Shown here one piece after another: positions 44,664 to 54,300 of a stretch of 64,000 nucleotides of DNA (within the stretch, counting starts at the first letter, position 1; every line of letters begins with the position of its first letter). Where the stretch lies: assembly GCA_038205115.1 (NCBI GenBank), contig JBBRCE010000001.1, positions 186,001-250,000 on the forward strand. The letters are read 5' to 3'. The position numbers and the translations under genes were made by a program. Origin of the DNA: JBBRCE01 sp038205115 (GTDB taxonomy: Bacteria > Planctomycetota > Planctomycetia > Pirellulales > JBBRCE01). Under the pieces are notes generated by a model. The model saw only the letters and a program-made list of their open reading frames with translations, made no database searches and was not told the DNA's origin.

Positions 44664-46820
44664 ATGTCGCTGTTGCAGTTAGAACAACTTTCGCCGCGGG
44701 TCGGCAAAGCGGATCTGCTCAAATTACTGGACGATGTCGGCGGCCTGCCGGGTAAACGCGTTGGCAAGATCGAACTATCCGGCGGCCGCGCGTCGGTCGA
44801 GGTGCCTGCCGGCTGGGAGAATCGACTAGCCCGCTCGCTCGACGGCGCGGTGCTCTACGGCCGGCGGATCGCCGTCTGGTGTGTTGACCCCAACGCTCCG
44901 GCGGTTAACGGTGGCATCGAACATCTCGAGCATTTGATTCAACTGATCGAAATCGAGCGGCAGGCCGAAGCGCAGCGGGCCATCGAGATAGGCCGCCGTG
45001 TGACACCAGCCGAGGCCGAGCGCGCCGGCCATGCGCTAGTTGACATGGTGATTGTGGACGAAGAGGCCGGTCTGGGCGGGCGCTATTTGCTCAAGCTGGC
45101 CAAACGCGATCGCCGCCCACTGCCCTGGAATCGGTTGGGCGTCGGCAGCCCGGTAGTACTCACGGCCGCCGCCGATCATTCGATCGCCGCGCGCGGCGTG
45201 GTCTACGATCGACGGGCCGACTCGCTGGCCGTTGCGCTGGCGCATCTGCCCGACGAACTCGAGAACGTCGAGCTGTGGCGACTCGATCTGTCTGGCGACG
45301 AAGTCTCCAGCCAACGACAGCGGATCGCGCTGGAACGCGCCATCCGCGCGCGGGGCGATCGGCTGGCCGAGCTTCGTGACGTGTTGCTAGGCCAACGCGC
45401 CGCGGAATTCGATCCGCCTCGCGACACAAACGTCGCCCCGCAACCACTCGATTCGGGTCTGAACGCCAGCCAGCAAGCCACGGTGGCGTTTGCGCTTTCT
45501 GCCCGCGACGTTGCCTTGGTGCATGGTCCGCCAGGCACCGGCAAAACAACGACGCTGGTCGAAGTGATTCGCCAAGCGGTGCGTCGTGGACAAAAAGTGC
45601 TGGCCTGCGGCCCCAGCAACATGGCCGTAGACAACCTCTTCGAGCGCTTGCTGCGGGTGGGCGAAAAAGCCGTGCGCCTTGGGCATCCGGCGCGGGTCAT
45701 GCCCGAGCTGCGCGAGCAGACGCTCGATTTGCTCGTGCAGCGTCACAACGATGTGCGCGTGGCCCGCAAACTGGTCAAAGACGCGCTGGCCTTGTTTCGC
45801 CGCGCCGGACGTACCACTCGCGCCAAACCGGAACCTGGCGCGCGGCGCGACATGCGGGCAGAAGCCAAGTTGCTGCTGGCCGATGCGCGCCGGCTGGAAG
45901 CTCAAGCCGTGGAGCACATCCTCGATACAGCCGACATCCTCTGCGCCACGACCACCGGCTTGGACGCCGATCTGCTCGGTGATCGACGTTTCGATCTGGC
46001 CATCATCGACGAAGCTTGCCAGAGCACGGAGCCTGGCTGCTGGATCGCCATCGGCCGTGCTGACCGCGTGGTGCTGGCCGGCGATCATCGGCAACTGCCG
46101 CCGACGGTGCTCAGCAGCGATGCCGCGCGGCAAGGCTATGCTGTGAGCCTGTTCGAACGATTGGCCAACAGTCAGGGGCCAACATTGCTGCGGCGGCTGG
46201 ATCGCCAATATCGCATGCACGAGCAGATCGCGGAGTTTTCTTCGCTCGAATTTTACGATGCGGAACTGATCGCCGATCGCAGCGTAGCCAGCCATCGCCT
46301 AATCGATTTGCCCGGCGTCGCGGCGACTTCGCTCACCGAAACTCCGCTGGATTTCATCGACACAGCCGGCGCGGGATTTGACGAAGAGACCGAGCCCGAC
46401 GGGCAAAGCCGCCTGAACCGTCGCGAGGCGGATTTGGCAGCGGTCAAAGTTCAAGCCCTGCTCGACGCTGGCGTGTCCGCTCATCAAATTGGCGTTATCA
46501 CTCCATATGCCGCGCAAGTGCGACTTCTCCGCGAGAAACTGCCGATTGCGGATTTGGAAATCGATACGGTCGATGGTTTTCAGGGCCGCGAAAAAGAATG
46601 CATCGTCATTTCGCTGGTCCGCAGCAACGAGCGCGGCGAGATCGGTTTTCTCTCCGACGTGCGACGCACCAACGTGGCCATGACCCGCGCTCGACGGAAA
46701 CTGCTGATGATTGGCGACAGCGCCACGCTGGCGTCCGATCCATTTTATGCACGCTTGATCGCGCATTTCGAAGCACACGCGGCGTATCACAGTGTTTGGG
46801 AAGAAGATGGCTTTGTTTAA
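44664..46820 (+). CDS. IGHMBP2/Upf1-like superfamily 1 helicase
   Basis: A 718-residue 5'-3' SF1B helicase. Motif I is GPPGTGKTTTLVEVIRQ, motif II is IIDEACQSTEPG, motif III is AGDHRQLPPTVL, motif IV region is LDRQYRMHEQI, motif V is DTVDGFQGREKECIVISLV and motif VI is VAMTRARRKL. The N-terminal third is the beta-barrel/1B-type region of the Smubp-2 class. It would unwind nucleic acid, DNA or RNA. No restriction or defence partner is adjacent, so housekeeping repair or transcript processing is more likely than defence. Confidence 0.9.
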   Translation: MSLLQLEQLSPRVGKADLLKLLDDVGGLPGKRVGKIELSGGRASVEVPAGWENRLARSLDGAVLYGRRIAVWCVDPNAPAVNGGIEHLEHLIQLIEIERQAEAQRAIEIGRRVTPAEAERAGHALVDMVIVDEEAGLGGRYLLKLAKRDRRPLPWNRLGVGSPVVLTAAADHSIAARGVVYDRRADSLAVALAHLPDELENVELWRLDLSGDEVSSQRQRIALERAIRARGDRLAELRDVLLGQRAAEFDPPRDTNVAPQPLDSGLNASQQATVAFALSARDVALVHGPPGTGKTTTLVEVIRQAVRRGQKVLACGPSNMAVDNLFERLLRVGEKAVRLGHPARVMPELREQTLDLLVQRHNDVRVARKLVKDALALFRRAGRTTRAKPEPGARRDMRAEAKLLLADARRLEAQAVEHILDTADILCATTTGLDADLLGDRRFDLAIIDEACQSTEPGCWIAIGRADRVVLAGDHRQLPPTVLSSDAARQGYAVSLFERLANSQGPTLLRRLDRQYRMHEQIAEFSSLEFYDAELIADRSVASHRLIDLPGVAATSLTETPLDFIDTAGAGFDEETEPDGQSRLNRREADLAAVKVQALLDAGVSAHQIGVITPYAAQVRLLREKLPIADLEIDTVDGFQGREKECIVISLVRSNERGEIGFLSDVRRTNVAMTRARRKLLMIGDSATLASDPFYARLIAHFEAHAAYHSVWEEDGFV

Positions 46821-46889
46821 TGCCCGTGGTGTGATGTGCCGCAAGAGAATTTACACCGATGGGCGCGGACGCGGACGCGCGGTTTACTG

Positions 46890-48218
46890 ATGTTCACTCC
46901 TGCGGATTCTACGAGCGCGAACATGCCTGGCTCAGTGATCATTATTGGTGGCGGCGCGGCCGGTTTGGCTGCGGCCAGCAGACTTGCCGCAGCGGGGCTG
47001 CGCGTCATCTTGCTCGAAGCGCGCGATCGCTTGGGCGGACGCATTCATACCTTACACGCCGGTTGGCCGCTGCCGGTTGAGGCCGGTCCGGAATTTCTGC
47101 ATGGCGACGCTCCGGAGATGCAACAGGCGGTGGATGCCGCCCGCGCAATCACGGAAGAGTTGCCAGACAACCATTGGCGCGCCACCGCTGGCAAGCCGCG
47201 GTTAACGGAATCCGAAGGAGTCTGGGCGGACGTTTACCGCCGCCTGCAAAATTACGCCGGACCTGATCTCACGTTCGACGATTTTCTTACGCAGCAGTGT
47301 GGACATCTCGCGCCTGTCGCGAGGCAACAAGCCATCGATTATGCGGAAGGCTTTAACGCGGCCGACGCAAATCAGTTGAGCGTCGATTGGCTGCGACAAA
47401 CCGAGGCAGAACTGGGCGCAGGCAGCGACGAAGGCATCCGCCGCTTGACGTCCGGTTACGACGGGATCGTGCAAACGCTGCTCGCTGATTCCACGCAAAT
47501 CGATCTCCGATTGCAATCGCGCGTCAAAGCGGTTCGTTGGCGAGCAGGCGCGGTAGACGTTTGCTTCAGTTCGCCCGGCGGCGACGAACATGTCGTGACC
47601 GCCGATTGCGCGATCATTACGCTGCCTCTCGGCGTGCTGCAAGCCGAACCGCTGCAGGGTGGAATTGCGTTCCAACCCGAGTTGCCGGAAAAGCGTCGTG
47701 CAGCCAGCCGACTGCGGATGGGCGCGGTGGTCAAAGCGGTGCTTTGGTTCCGCGAGCCATTCTGGATGAAGTTGGGCATTGATGCCCGCGGCTTTTTGCA
47801 TCTCTCCGGTCAATCGTTCGGCGCTTGGTGGCCACTGGGCGATTCGCCGTTGTTGACCGGTTGGTCGGGTGGGCGGCGTGCTTGGAATCTTTCGGACCAA
47901 AGCGATGAAGCAATCCTTGCCACGGCGATTGAGAATCTGGCGCAAGGCTTGGCAACGAGCGTGCAGACCGTGCGCGCGCAGTTGGTAAAGAATGAAATTT
48001 TTAACTGGCAGCGCGATCCGTTTTCGCGCGGAGCTTACAGCTATCCGGCCGTAGGCGGCGCTGCCGCAGGGCAGCAATTGGCGTTGCCGGTCGAGAACAC
48101 ACTGTTCTTTGCCGGCGAAGCAACGGAAGTGGTTTATGCCGCAACCGTGTCCGGTGCCATTCGCAGCGGCTACCGCGCCGCGGACGAAGTTCTGGCGCGC
48201 TTCGAAAAAACTGCTTGA
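46890..48218 (+). CDS. FAD-dependent amine oxidase
   Basis: A protein of about 442 residues. The dinucleotide-binding start is VIIIGGGAAGLAAASRLAAA and ARDRLGGRIHT is the second FAD contact. The C-terminal motif is FFAGEATEVVYAATVSGAIR, typical of monoamine/polyamine oxidases. It oxidises an amine with oxygen and releases peroxide; substrate unknown. The start is uncertain: ATG 46890 (MFTPADST) is used, ATG 46923 (MPGSVIII) is possible. It follows the helicase by about 70 bp. Confidence 0.87.
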   Translation: MFTPADSTSANMPGSVIIIGGGAAGLAAASRLAAAGLRVILLEARDRLGGRIHTLHAGWPLPVEAGPEFLHGDAPEMQQAVDAARAITEELPDNHWRATAGKPRLTESEGVWADVYRRLQNYAGPDLTFDDFLTQQCGHLAPVARQQAIDYAEGFNAADANQLSVDWLRQTEAELGAGSDEGIRRLTSGYDGIVQTLLADSTQIDLRLQSRVKAVRWRAGAVDVCFSSPGGDEHVVTADCAIITLPLGVLQAEPLQGGIAFQPELPEKRRAASRLRMGAVVKAVLWFREPFWMKLGIDARGFLHLSGQSFGAWWPLGDSPLLTGWSGGRRAWNLSDQSDEAILATAIENLAQGLATSVQTVRAQLVKNEIFNWQRDPFSRGAYSYPAVGGAAAGQQLALPVENTLFFAGEATEVVYAATVSGAIRSGYRAADEVLARFEKTA

Positions 48219-48290
48219 CGCGGTTACGTCCGACTGTTACTTTGCATGGCAGAGTAATTGATCTCCCGAGATTCTCGTGTGGGTGTCAAC

Positions 48291-48914
48291 ATGGAACTTC
48301 GCGACGCGCTGGACCAAATCGCGCACATTCGCGATCAAATGTCGCAGGCCACGGTGTTTCGCGGCTATCGATCGCTACCGATCGGCTTTTCCGGCTTGCT
48401 GGGCGTGTCGGCCGCGCTGGCTCAGGCCATCTGGTTACCGCGACCGTTGGAAAATATTGATCACTACCTGGCGCTCTGGATTGCCGTGGCGTCGATATCG
48501 CTGTTTGTGGTGCTGGGCGAGGTCTGGTTCCGCGCGCGGCGGAATCCCTCGGAGCAAATGCGCCGGCGCACGATGCTGGTGCTCGAGCAATTTGCTCCCT
48601 GCCTGATTGTCGGTGCGCTGCTGACGATGGCCATTGTGCAACGCTCGGTCGCGCCTGCCTGGATGCTACCTGGCGTGTGGGCAACGCTGTTTAGCATGGG
48701 CGTGTTTGCATCGCAACGATCGTTGCCGCGGCCGGTGTTTTTTGTCGGTGCTTATTACCTGCTCGGCGGCGCGCTGGCGCTGTACTGGGGATCGGAAACC
48801 GGTCGGCTCAGTCCGTGGTCGATGGGATTGATCTTTGGCGGTGGCCAATTGCTGACCGCAAGCATTTTGTACTGCACCTTGGAGCGAGACGTCCATGAGC
48901 GCGAAGAAATCTAA
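48291..48914 (+). CDS. Six-helix membrane protein of unknown function
   Basis: A 207-residue protein. A cytoplasmic N-terminal helix (RDALDQIAHIRDQMSQATVF) precedes about six membrane helices, among them GFSGLLGVSAALAQAIWL, FAPCLIVGALLTMAIV and VFFVGAYYLLGGALALYW. Its stop codon overlaps the start of the winged-helix regulator by 20 bp, a typical coupling of membrane sensor and regulator. No known family. Confidence 0.75.
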   Translation: MELRDALDQIAHIRDQMSQATVFRGYRSLPIGFSGLLGVSAALAQAIWLPRPLENIDHYLALWIAVASISLFVVLGEVWFRARRNPSEQMRRRTMLVLEQFAPCLIVGALLTMAIVQRSVAPAWMLPGVWATLFSMGVFASQRSLPRPVFFVGAYYLLGGALALYWGSETGRLSPWSMGLIFGGGQLLTASILYCTLERDVHEREEI

Positions 48915-49302
48915 GCCAGAAAAGCCTGTCGAGGGACGTTTCGCCTACGAAGGACTGGAACGCGTGATCCATGAGAAAGCGCGGCTCGGAATCCTCACCT
49001 CGCTCGTGGCAAACTCGCAGGGCTTGCCTTTTAACGATCTCAAAGAATTGTGTGCGCTCACCGATGGCAACCTGAACCGCCATTTGGCGGCGCTGGAGGA
49101 GGATGGCCTGGTGGCCACCAAACGATTGAGCGGTGCCGGACGCCCACAAACGGTGGTCCGCATGACGTCCACAGGACTGCGGCGATTTCAACAGTATCTG
49201 AGTGTTTTGGAGCAAGTCGTGGCGGACGCCGCCGAGGCGCAACGCCAAGCCGCGGCTGCGCAGAAGAGCGGACAGCCAGCCGTTCGTTGGTCGGGCGCGT
49301 GA
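48895..49302 (+). CDS. Winged-helix transcriptional regulator
   Basis: A 135-residue protein. The DNA-binding core has the order helix (VIHEKARLGILTSLVANSQG), helix (FNDLKELCALTDGNLNRHL, recognition helix) and wing (VATKRLSGAGRPQTVVRMT). It resembles the ArsR/PadR-like regulators called DUF-type winged helix. An Ala/Gln-rich helical tail follows. Translationally coupled to the membrane protein gene before it, so it probably regulates that pair. Confidence 0.85.
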   Translation: MSAKKSKPEKPVEGRFAYEGLERVIHEKARLGILTSLVANSQGLPFNDLKELCALTDGNLNRHLAALEEDGLVATKRLSGAGRPQTVVRMTSTGLRRFQQYLSVLEQVVADAAEAQRQAAAAQKSGQPAVRWSGA

Positions 49303-49400
49303 TGAATGAGACGGCGTGTTTTTTTAGTCGTTTACTTTGCAACGCAAAGTCAACGCGGCGTGCGATGGGAAAATTTCGTTCTTAACTTGCGGAACCGATT

Positions 49401-50912
49401 ATGGCTCATTCCTGGTTTCCACGGCCGATGCGCGAGCCGCCCGCGTTGGATCATTCCGCGCCGCGGACGGCAGTCCAGCCGTGCCGTGCGCTGCTGATTA
49501 ATCCGTTTTACCCAAAAGATCCGCATGCCAGCTTTGGCAAACATGTGCTGACGCCGACGTTGGCATTGACCAGTGTGGCCGGCAGCACGCCCGCCCATTG
49601 GCAGGTGAGTTATTGGGACGAGAATTTGTTGCAAGGCCCGCCGCCGAACGAACCATTTCCGCAAGTGGTCGGCATCACGGTGCATCTGACCTTTGCCAAG
49701 CGCGCTTACGAATTGGCGCGCTGGTATCGCCAGCGCGGCGCGAAAGTCATTTTGGGCGGGCTGCATGTGCTCTCGTGTCCTGACGAAGTGGCCCCGCACG
49801 CCGACGCGTTGGCGATTGGCGATGGCGTGCAACTCTGGCCGCAAATACTCGCCGACGTGGAAAACGGCTGCCTACAACCGATTTATCGCGGCGATTATCG
49901 CCGCCCATATCGCGACGATCCGCCACCCCGACGCGACTTGTTGCCACGCCGCAGTTTCCTGACCACCACCAGCCTGATAGCCACCCGCGGTTGTCACAAT
50001 CGCTGTGGATTTTGTTACCTGGCCACCGAAGGTTTGCACATGCCGTATTTGATGCGCGAGGTGCAGCAAGTGGTTGACGAATTTCGGGCAGACGGCCAAC
50101 CTTATGCCGTTTTTACCGACAACAATCTCGGTTCGCGGCCGGACTATCTTCGGCAACTCTGTTGGGCGCTGCGACCGCTTGAGAAAATCTGGAGCGCGGC
50201 CGTATCGATCGACGTCACCGACGACGCAGAGTTGGTTCGCGAGATGGCACTAGCCGGTTGTACCGGCGTGTTCGTCGGTTTCGAATCGCTGCAAAACGAC
50301 AACATCGTCGCCGCGCACAAGAAGAGCCCGCGTACCGACGACTACGCGCGTCGTGTGGAAATTTTCCATCGCTACGGCATTCAGGTGAACGGCAGTTTTG
50401 TGCTGGGCTTCGATCACGATCGGCCGGATGTTTTCGATACGACCATGGACTGGATCGAGGCGAATCGTTTGGAGTGCGCCACATTTCATATTTTGACGCC
50501 TTACCCTGGCACGCCGCTGTTTACGGAGCTGGAATCGCAAGACCGCCTGCTGCATAAAGATTGGAGCCAGTACGATACATCGCACGTGGTCTTCCAGCCG
50601 CGGCATATGAGTCCGGAAGAACTGGCGGCCGGGTACGCAGGCTGCTACCGCCGGCTTTGTTCGCATCGCTCGATTTGGCGACGCCGGCCGCGCGACCGCC
50701 GCGCTGTGCCGCCCTACCTGGCAATGTCGTACCTTTACAAGCGCTCGAATCCGCTGTGGCACCTGTTGATTCAATCGCGAATGACGCAATACGCGTGGCG
50801 GCCTTTAGTTGAGATCACACGTCGTCGGCACGTGCGTTTCCGTGCTCGATTGGCCGCCCATCCCGAGCAAGCGCACGAGTGCAGCGGCGCGGTGGTTTCG
50901 GCCGGCGTGTGA
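49401..50912 (+). CDS. B12-binding-type radical SAM protein
   Basis: A 503-residue protein. The N-terminal domain has the cobalamin-binding-like pattern VVGITVHLTFAKRAYELA, followed by LGGLHVLSCPDEV. The radical SAM core has the cluster-binding cysteines in RGCHNRCGFCYLATEG and the supporting FTDNNLGS, FVGFESLQNDN and VNGSFVLGFDHDRPD. A C-terminal Arg-rich tail follows. Reaction and substrate unknown (similar proteins alter lipids, natural products or tRNA). It is convergent with map. Confidence 0.88.
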   Translation: MAHSWFPRPMREPPALDHSAPRTAVQPCRALLINPFYPKDPHASFGKHVLTPTLALTSVAGSTPAHWQVSYWDENLLQGPPPNEPFPQVVGITVHLTFAKRAYELARWYRQRGAKVILGGLHVLSCPDEVAPHADALAIGDGVQLWPQILADVENGCLQPIYRGDYRRPYRDDPPPRRDLLPRRSFLTTTSLIATRGCHNRCGFCYLATEGLHMPYLMREVQQVVDEFRADGQPYAVFTDNNLGSRPDYLRQLCWALRPLEKIWSAAVSIDVTDDAELVREMALAGCTGVFVGFESLQNDNIVAAHKKSPRTDDYARRVEIFHRYGIQVNGSFVLGFDHDRPDVFDTTMDWIEANRLECATFHILTPYPGTPLFTELESQDRLLHKDWSQYDTSHVVFQPRHMSPEELAAGYAGCYRRLCSHRSIWRRRPRDRRAVPPYLAMSYLYKRSNPLWHLLIQSRMTQYAWRPLVEITRRRHVRFRARLAAHPEQAHECSGAVVSAGV

Positions 50913-50989
50913 GCGGTGAGTTCGCGAAGTTGTCGATCGCGGACGCATTCGATCGGCTGTATTCGCGAAGCGGCAACGTTTGCCGCCGG

Positions 50990-51832
50990 TCAGCCCGCTT
51001 TGACGGGGGACTTTGTGCGTTGCAACGGCCATTCGCCAGCAAGTGGCGCTGCGGTGAGCACCCACACGCCGTCTTCCTTAATGGCGAGCGTGTGCTCGAA
51101 GTGCGCACTGGCCTTGCCGTCTTGCGTGACTTGCGTCCAATGATCGGCCAGCCCGCGCACGCGCTTGGTGCCAATATTCACCATGGGCTCAACGGCGATG
51201 ACCAAACCTGGTTCGAGCCGGAAGTCGTGGTTGCGTTTGAGTTGCACACTGACGTAGTTGGGCACCTGCGGCGGTTCGTGCATTTGCCGCCCGATGCCAT
51301 GACCGACGAAATTTTCGACCACCGAAAAACCTTCGTCGCGGACGTAGGTGGCCATTTCGCGCGCGACTTCGCTCCAACGGCTCTTTTCCGGAATCAGACG
51401 AATCGCCAAATCCAACACGCCTTTGGTAACATCCAGCAACCGCTGCCGCTCGGGCTCGATCTTACCCACCGGATGCGTGTAAGCGGAATCGCCGCACCAA
51501 CCGTCGAGCTTGCACCCGGTATCGATGCTAACGACGTCGCCTTCTTTGAGCGTCCGCCCGCCGGGAATGCCGTGAACAACTTCTTCGTTGACGGAGATAC
51601 ACGTGACGGCAGGGAAGGGGACCTCGCCCGGAAAACCTTTGAACAATGAAATGGCGCCTTGCTCGACGAAGAAGTCGTCGATGGCTTTGTCCAGTGCGGC
51701 GGTGTTGACCTCGGGCTTGATCATCGCGGCGACAATTTGATGCGCTTGGTAAACGACCAGTCCCGCGCGCCGCATCATTTGCATCTCGCGCACCGATCGC
51801 AGATGAACTAAATCTCCCACAAGTATTCCCAT
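50990..51832 (-). CDS. map: Methionine aminopeptidase (type I)
   Basis: A 280-residue dimetal enzyme that removes the initiator methionine from nascent proteins. Metal ligands lie in SIDTGCKLDGWCGDSAYTH (two Asp), GHGIGRQMHEPPQV (His), VIAVEPMVNIG (Glu) and FEHTLAIKEDG (Glu). It follows adk in the spc cluster order seen in many bacteria (secY, adk, map) and ends the minus-strand ribosomal cluster here. Confidence 0.96.
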   Translation of the reverse strand: MGILVGDLVHLRSVREMQMMRRAGLVVYQAHQIVAAMIKPEVNTAALDKAIDDFFVEQGAISLFKGFPGEVPFPAVTCISVNEEVVHGIPGGRTLKEGDVVSIDTGCKLDGWCGDSAYTHPVGKIEPERQRLLDVTKGVLDLAIRLIPEKSRWSEVAREMATYVRDEGFSVVENFVGHGIGRQMHEPPQVPNYVSVQLKRNHDFRLEPGLVIAVEPMVNIGTKRVRGLADHWTQVTQDGKASAHFEHTLAIKEDGVWVLTAAPLAGEWPLQRTKSPVKAG

Positions 51833-51889
51833 TCAATAGAGCGAGTTCGAATTGCGTCCGAGCACAGAGCGAACGACTCGCGGCCGCCG

Positions 51890-52507
51890 CTAACCCGGAA
51901 CTTCGGCATCACCTGCCAACTGATCTTTATTTTTCGCCGAATGTGGTCCGCGATGCAAGCGCCCGAGCGCGAATTTCAGGCGGTCGAAGACTTCGTCCGT
52001 GGTCCCAATGCCGTCAATACTCTGTAGCAGCCCTTGCCGCTGGTAATACTCCAGCAGCGGCTCGGTCTGCTCGCGATAAGATACCAGACGATGGCGGAAG
52101 ACATCGAGCTTATCGTCCACGCGTTTGCGACCGACGAGTCGCTGTAGCAGCAGAAATTCATCGACACGTATCTCCACGGCGACATCCAACGGCGTGCCGC
52201 GACTGATGAGAAATTGATCGAGCGATTCTGCCTGGGAGATTGTCCGCGGAAAACCGTCCAGCAAGACGCCGGCTTCGAACTGCGGCTCTTGCAGACAATC
52301 GATCACAATTTGCGTGATGATTGCGTCCGGAACCAGCATTCCGGTTTCCATAAAGACGCGGACTTTTTCCCACAGCGGCGAACCGGCTTGCCCTGCCTGG
52401 CGGAGCAAATCGCCGGTCGAGAGATGCGTAATCCGCAAAGCGTCGATCAGCCGCTGCGATTGTGTGCCCTTGCCTGCACCCGGCGGACCGATCAAAACCA
52501 ACCGCAT
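51890..52507 (-). CDS. adk: Adenylate kinase
   Basis: A protein of about 205 residues. It interconverts AMP, ADP and ATP. P-loop is GPPGAGKGTQSQRL; the AMP-binding segments LSTGDLLRQAGQAG and LDGFPRTISQAESL follow. The LID region (RLVGRKRVDDKLD then VFRHRLVSY) lacks the zinc cysteines, so this is the short, non-zinc type. ATG 52507 (MRLVLIGPPG) is chosen; upstream in-frame codons are unrelated. It lies between secY and map, 180 bp after secY. Confidence 0.96.
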   Translation of the reverse strand: MRLVLIGPPGAGKGTQSQRLIDALRITHLSTGDLLRQAGQAGSPLWEKVRVFMETGMLVPDAIITQIVIDCLQEPQFEAGVLLDGFPRTISQAESLDQFLISRGTPLDVAVEIRVDEFLLLQRLVGRKRVDDKLDVFRHRLVSYREQTEPLLEYYQRQGLLQSIDGIGTTDEVFDRLKFALGRLHRGPHSAKNKDQLAGDAEVPG

Positions 52508-52686
52508 GAATGCCGTGCCTCGGGCAGGGGCGACGCGGCGACCATCCACCGCGTGTTGAAAAACGATTCATCCTGTCGGCAAGTAGCATCAAACGCGAAG
52601 CGTGCCGCAATGGCAACTGGCAGCGCGACTGGCTCGCAAACATGCCGCAGCTGCAGGGCAGTAGACCGATGCCAAAATCGAGCCGA

Positions 52687-54048
52687 CTATTTTTCCAGCA
52701 GACCGCGGTAATTCCGCATCACGAGGTGGCTGTCGATCTTTTGAACCAAGTCAAACGCCACGCTCACACCAATCAGCAAACCGGTGCCACCGTAAAAGCT
52801 GGCCGCCTGCACGGGCACATTGAGCGAATTGGCCAATAGTGTTGGCAAGATTGCCACCAACGCCAAGAACGCGGCGCCGACGTAGGTGATGCGGACCATC
52901 ACTTTCTCAAGGTAATCGGCCGTTCGTTTACCGGGGCGATATCCAGGAATGAACGTGCCGAAGTTTTTGAGGTTGTCTGCCATATCTTTGGGGTTGAACG
53001 TGATGGCCGTCCAGAAGTAACAGAAGAAGTAGATCAAAGCGATGTACAGTAAGTTGTAAGTCAGCGAACTGCCGCGGTTGAACGCTCCGCTCAAGTTCTG
53101 CCAAATCGTACCCCAGCCCTTGTGCGCGTCACTGTATTCCAACTTGCCGAGCCAAGTGAACAAGAATTGCGGAAACAACAACAGGCTGCTGGCGAAAATG
53201 ATGGGCATCACGCCAGATTGGTTGATTTTGAGCGGCAAGTACTGCTTGTTGCCGCCGCCATAAACTCGCCGACCGCGCACATGCTTGGCACTCTGCGTGG
53301 GAATGCGCCGCGTGCCTTGCGTCATGAACACCACACCTACCACGACCGCCACAAACAGCACGACTAACACCATCAGCACTTCAAGACCATTGCCGTTGCT
53401 GCCCTGCAGCGTGAACGTGTTGTTTTGCAAGACTTCCATCAGTGCGCGCGGCATGCCAGCGACAATGCCAGCCATAATCAACAGGCTGATGCCGTTTCCG
53501 ATACCGAACTCGTCGATTTGTTCGCCGAGCCACATCAAAAAGATGGTGCCGGTTGTCATCACCAATACGGATATCAAATGCCAACCGAATGAGAGGTTAC
53601 CATCGGTCAGAAACGTCGGATGCACGAGCCCTTGGTTTTGCAACAGTGAGACGTAGCCCCAACTTTGCCCCAAACATAAGACGACCGTCGCGTAACGGGT
53701 ATATTCGTTAATTTTCTTTCGCCCGCTTTCACCCTCCTTCTGCAACCGCTCCAGCGGCGGCCAAACGCTGCCGAGCAATTGGAAAATGATGGAAGCCGAG
53801 ATGTACGGCATGATGCCCAATCCGAAGATCGTGGCTTGATTCAATTGGCTGGCGCTGAAAACCGCCACGGTGCGGAGCAAGCCCGCCAGGCCTTCGGACT
53901 GTTGAGCAAAGTTTTGTACCTTGACCTGATCTACGATTGGCAGCGGAATGTGCCAACCCACGCGATAGATTGCCAAGAATAGCAGCGTCAACAAGATCTT
54001 CTGACGAAGTTCAGGGATCGTAAAGACGACGCGGATTTTTTCCCACAT
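52687..54048 (-). CDS. secY: Preprotein translocase subunit SecY
   Basis: A 453-residue channel protein of the SecYEG translocon, with ten membrane helices. Family sequence: MWEKIRVVFTIPELRQKILL, LGIMPYISASIIFQLL, the cytoplasmic loop RRIPTQSAKHVRGRRVYGGG, and TAITFNPKDMADNLKNFG then FIPGYRPGKRTADYLEKV. ATG 54048 fits the conserved N-terminus. It is the last translation-related gene before adk and map, preceded by a 252-bp spacer after rplO. Confidence 0.97.
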   Translation of the reverse strand: MWEKIRVVFTIPELRQKILLTLLFLAIYRVGWHIPLPIVDQVKVQNFAQQSEGLAGLLRTVAVFSASQLNQATIFGLGIMPYISASIIFQLLGSVWPPLERLQKEGESGRKKINEYTRYATVVLCLGQSWGYVSLLQNQGLVHPTFLTDGNLSFGWHLISVLVMTTGTIFLMWLGEQIDEFGIGNGISLLIMAGIVAGMPRALMEVLQNNTFTLQGSNGNGLEVLMVLVVLFVAVVVGVVFMTQGTRRIPTQSAKHVRGRRVYGGGNKQYLPLKINQSGVMPIIFASSLLLFPQFLFTWLGKLEYSDAHKGWGTIWQNLSGAFNRGSSLTYNLLYIALIYFFCYFWTAITFNPKDMADNLKNFGTFIPGYRPGKRTADYLEKVMVRITYVGAAFLALVAILPTLLANSLNVPVQAASFYGGTGLLIGVSVAFDLVQKIDSHLVMRNYRGLLEK

Positions 54049-54195
54049 GACTCGCTCCGTCCAGTAATTTAGAGAGCATCCGCTTGGCCGGCGATTGAAC
54101 AAGCCACTTCGCCACGGCCCAGGCCACGCAAACCGATTTGCGAGCCGAAATTCACGATATCTCAGTTTGTAATATCTCGACCGCCAAACGACAAG

Positions 54196-54221
54196 AGCGA
54201 GTCGACGTCAGTCAACTCGCT
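54196..54221. promoter_or_regulatory. Hairpin in the rplO-secY spacer
   Basis: A 7-bp stem (AGCGAGT / ACTCGCT) with a 12-nt loop lies in the 252-bp gap between rplO and secY. On the minus strand it is followed by CTTGTCGTTT. It could be an attenuator or the end of a processed transcript. The gap is unusually long for this cluster. Confidence 0.35.
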
Positions 54222-54300
54222 GCCGGTCGGTATTTTCAATTGGACGCTCGTCAATACGTGAAGGACGGACACGGCAACCTGCCACACCGGCCAAAACATT

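Noticed and set aside
45387..46295. A 302-codon open frame on the minus strand
   Set aside because: It lies opposite the helicase motifs and has no motif of its own.
48240..48270. TGGCAG, five bases, TTGA before the membrane protein gene
   Set aside because: The essential GC of the -12 element is missing.
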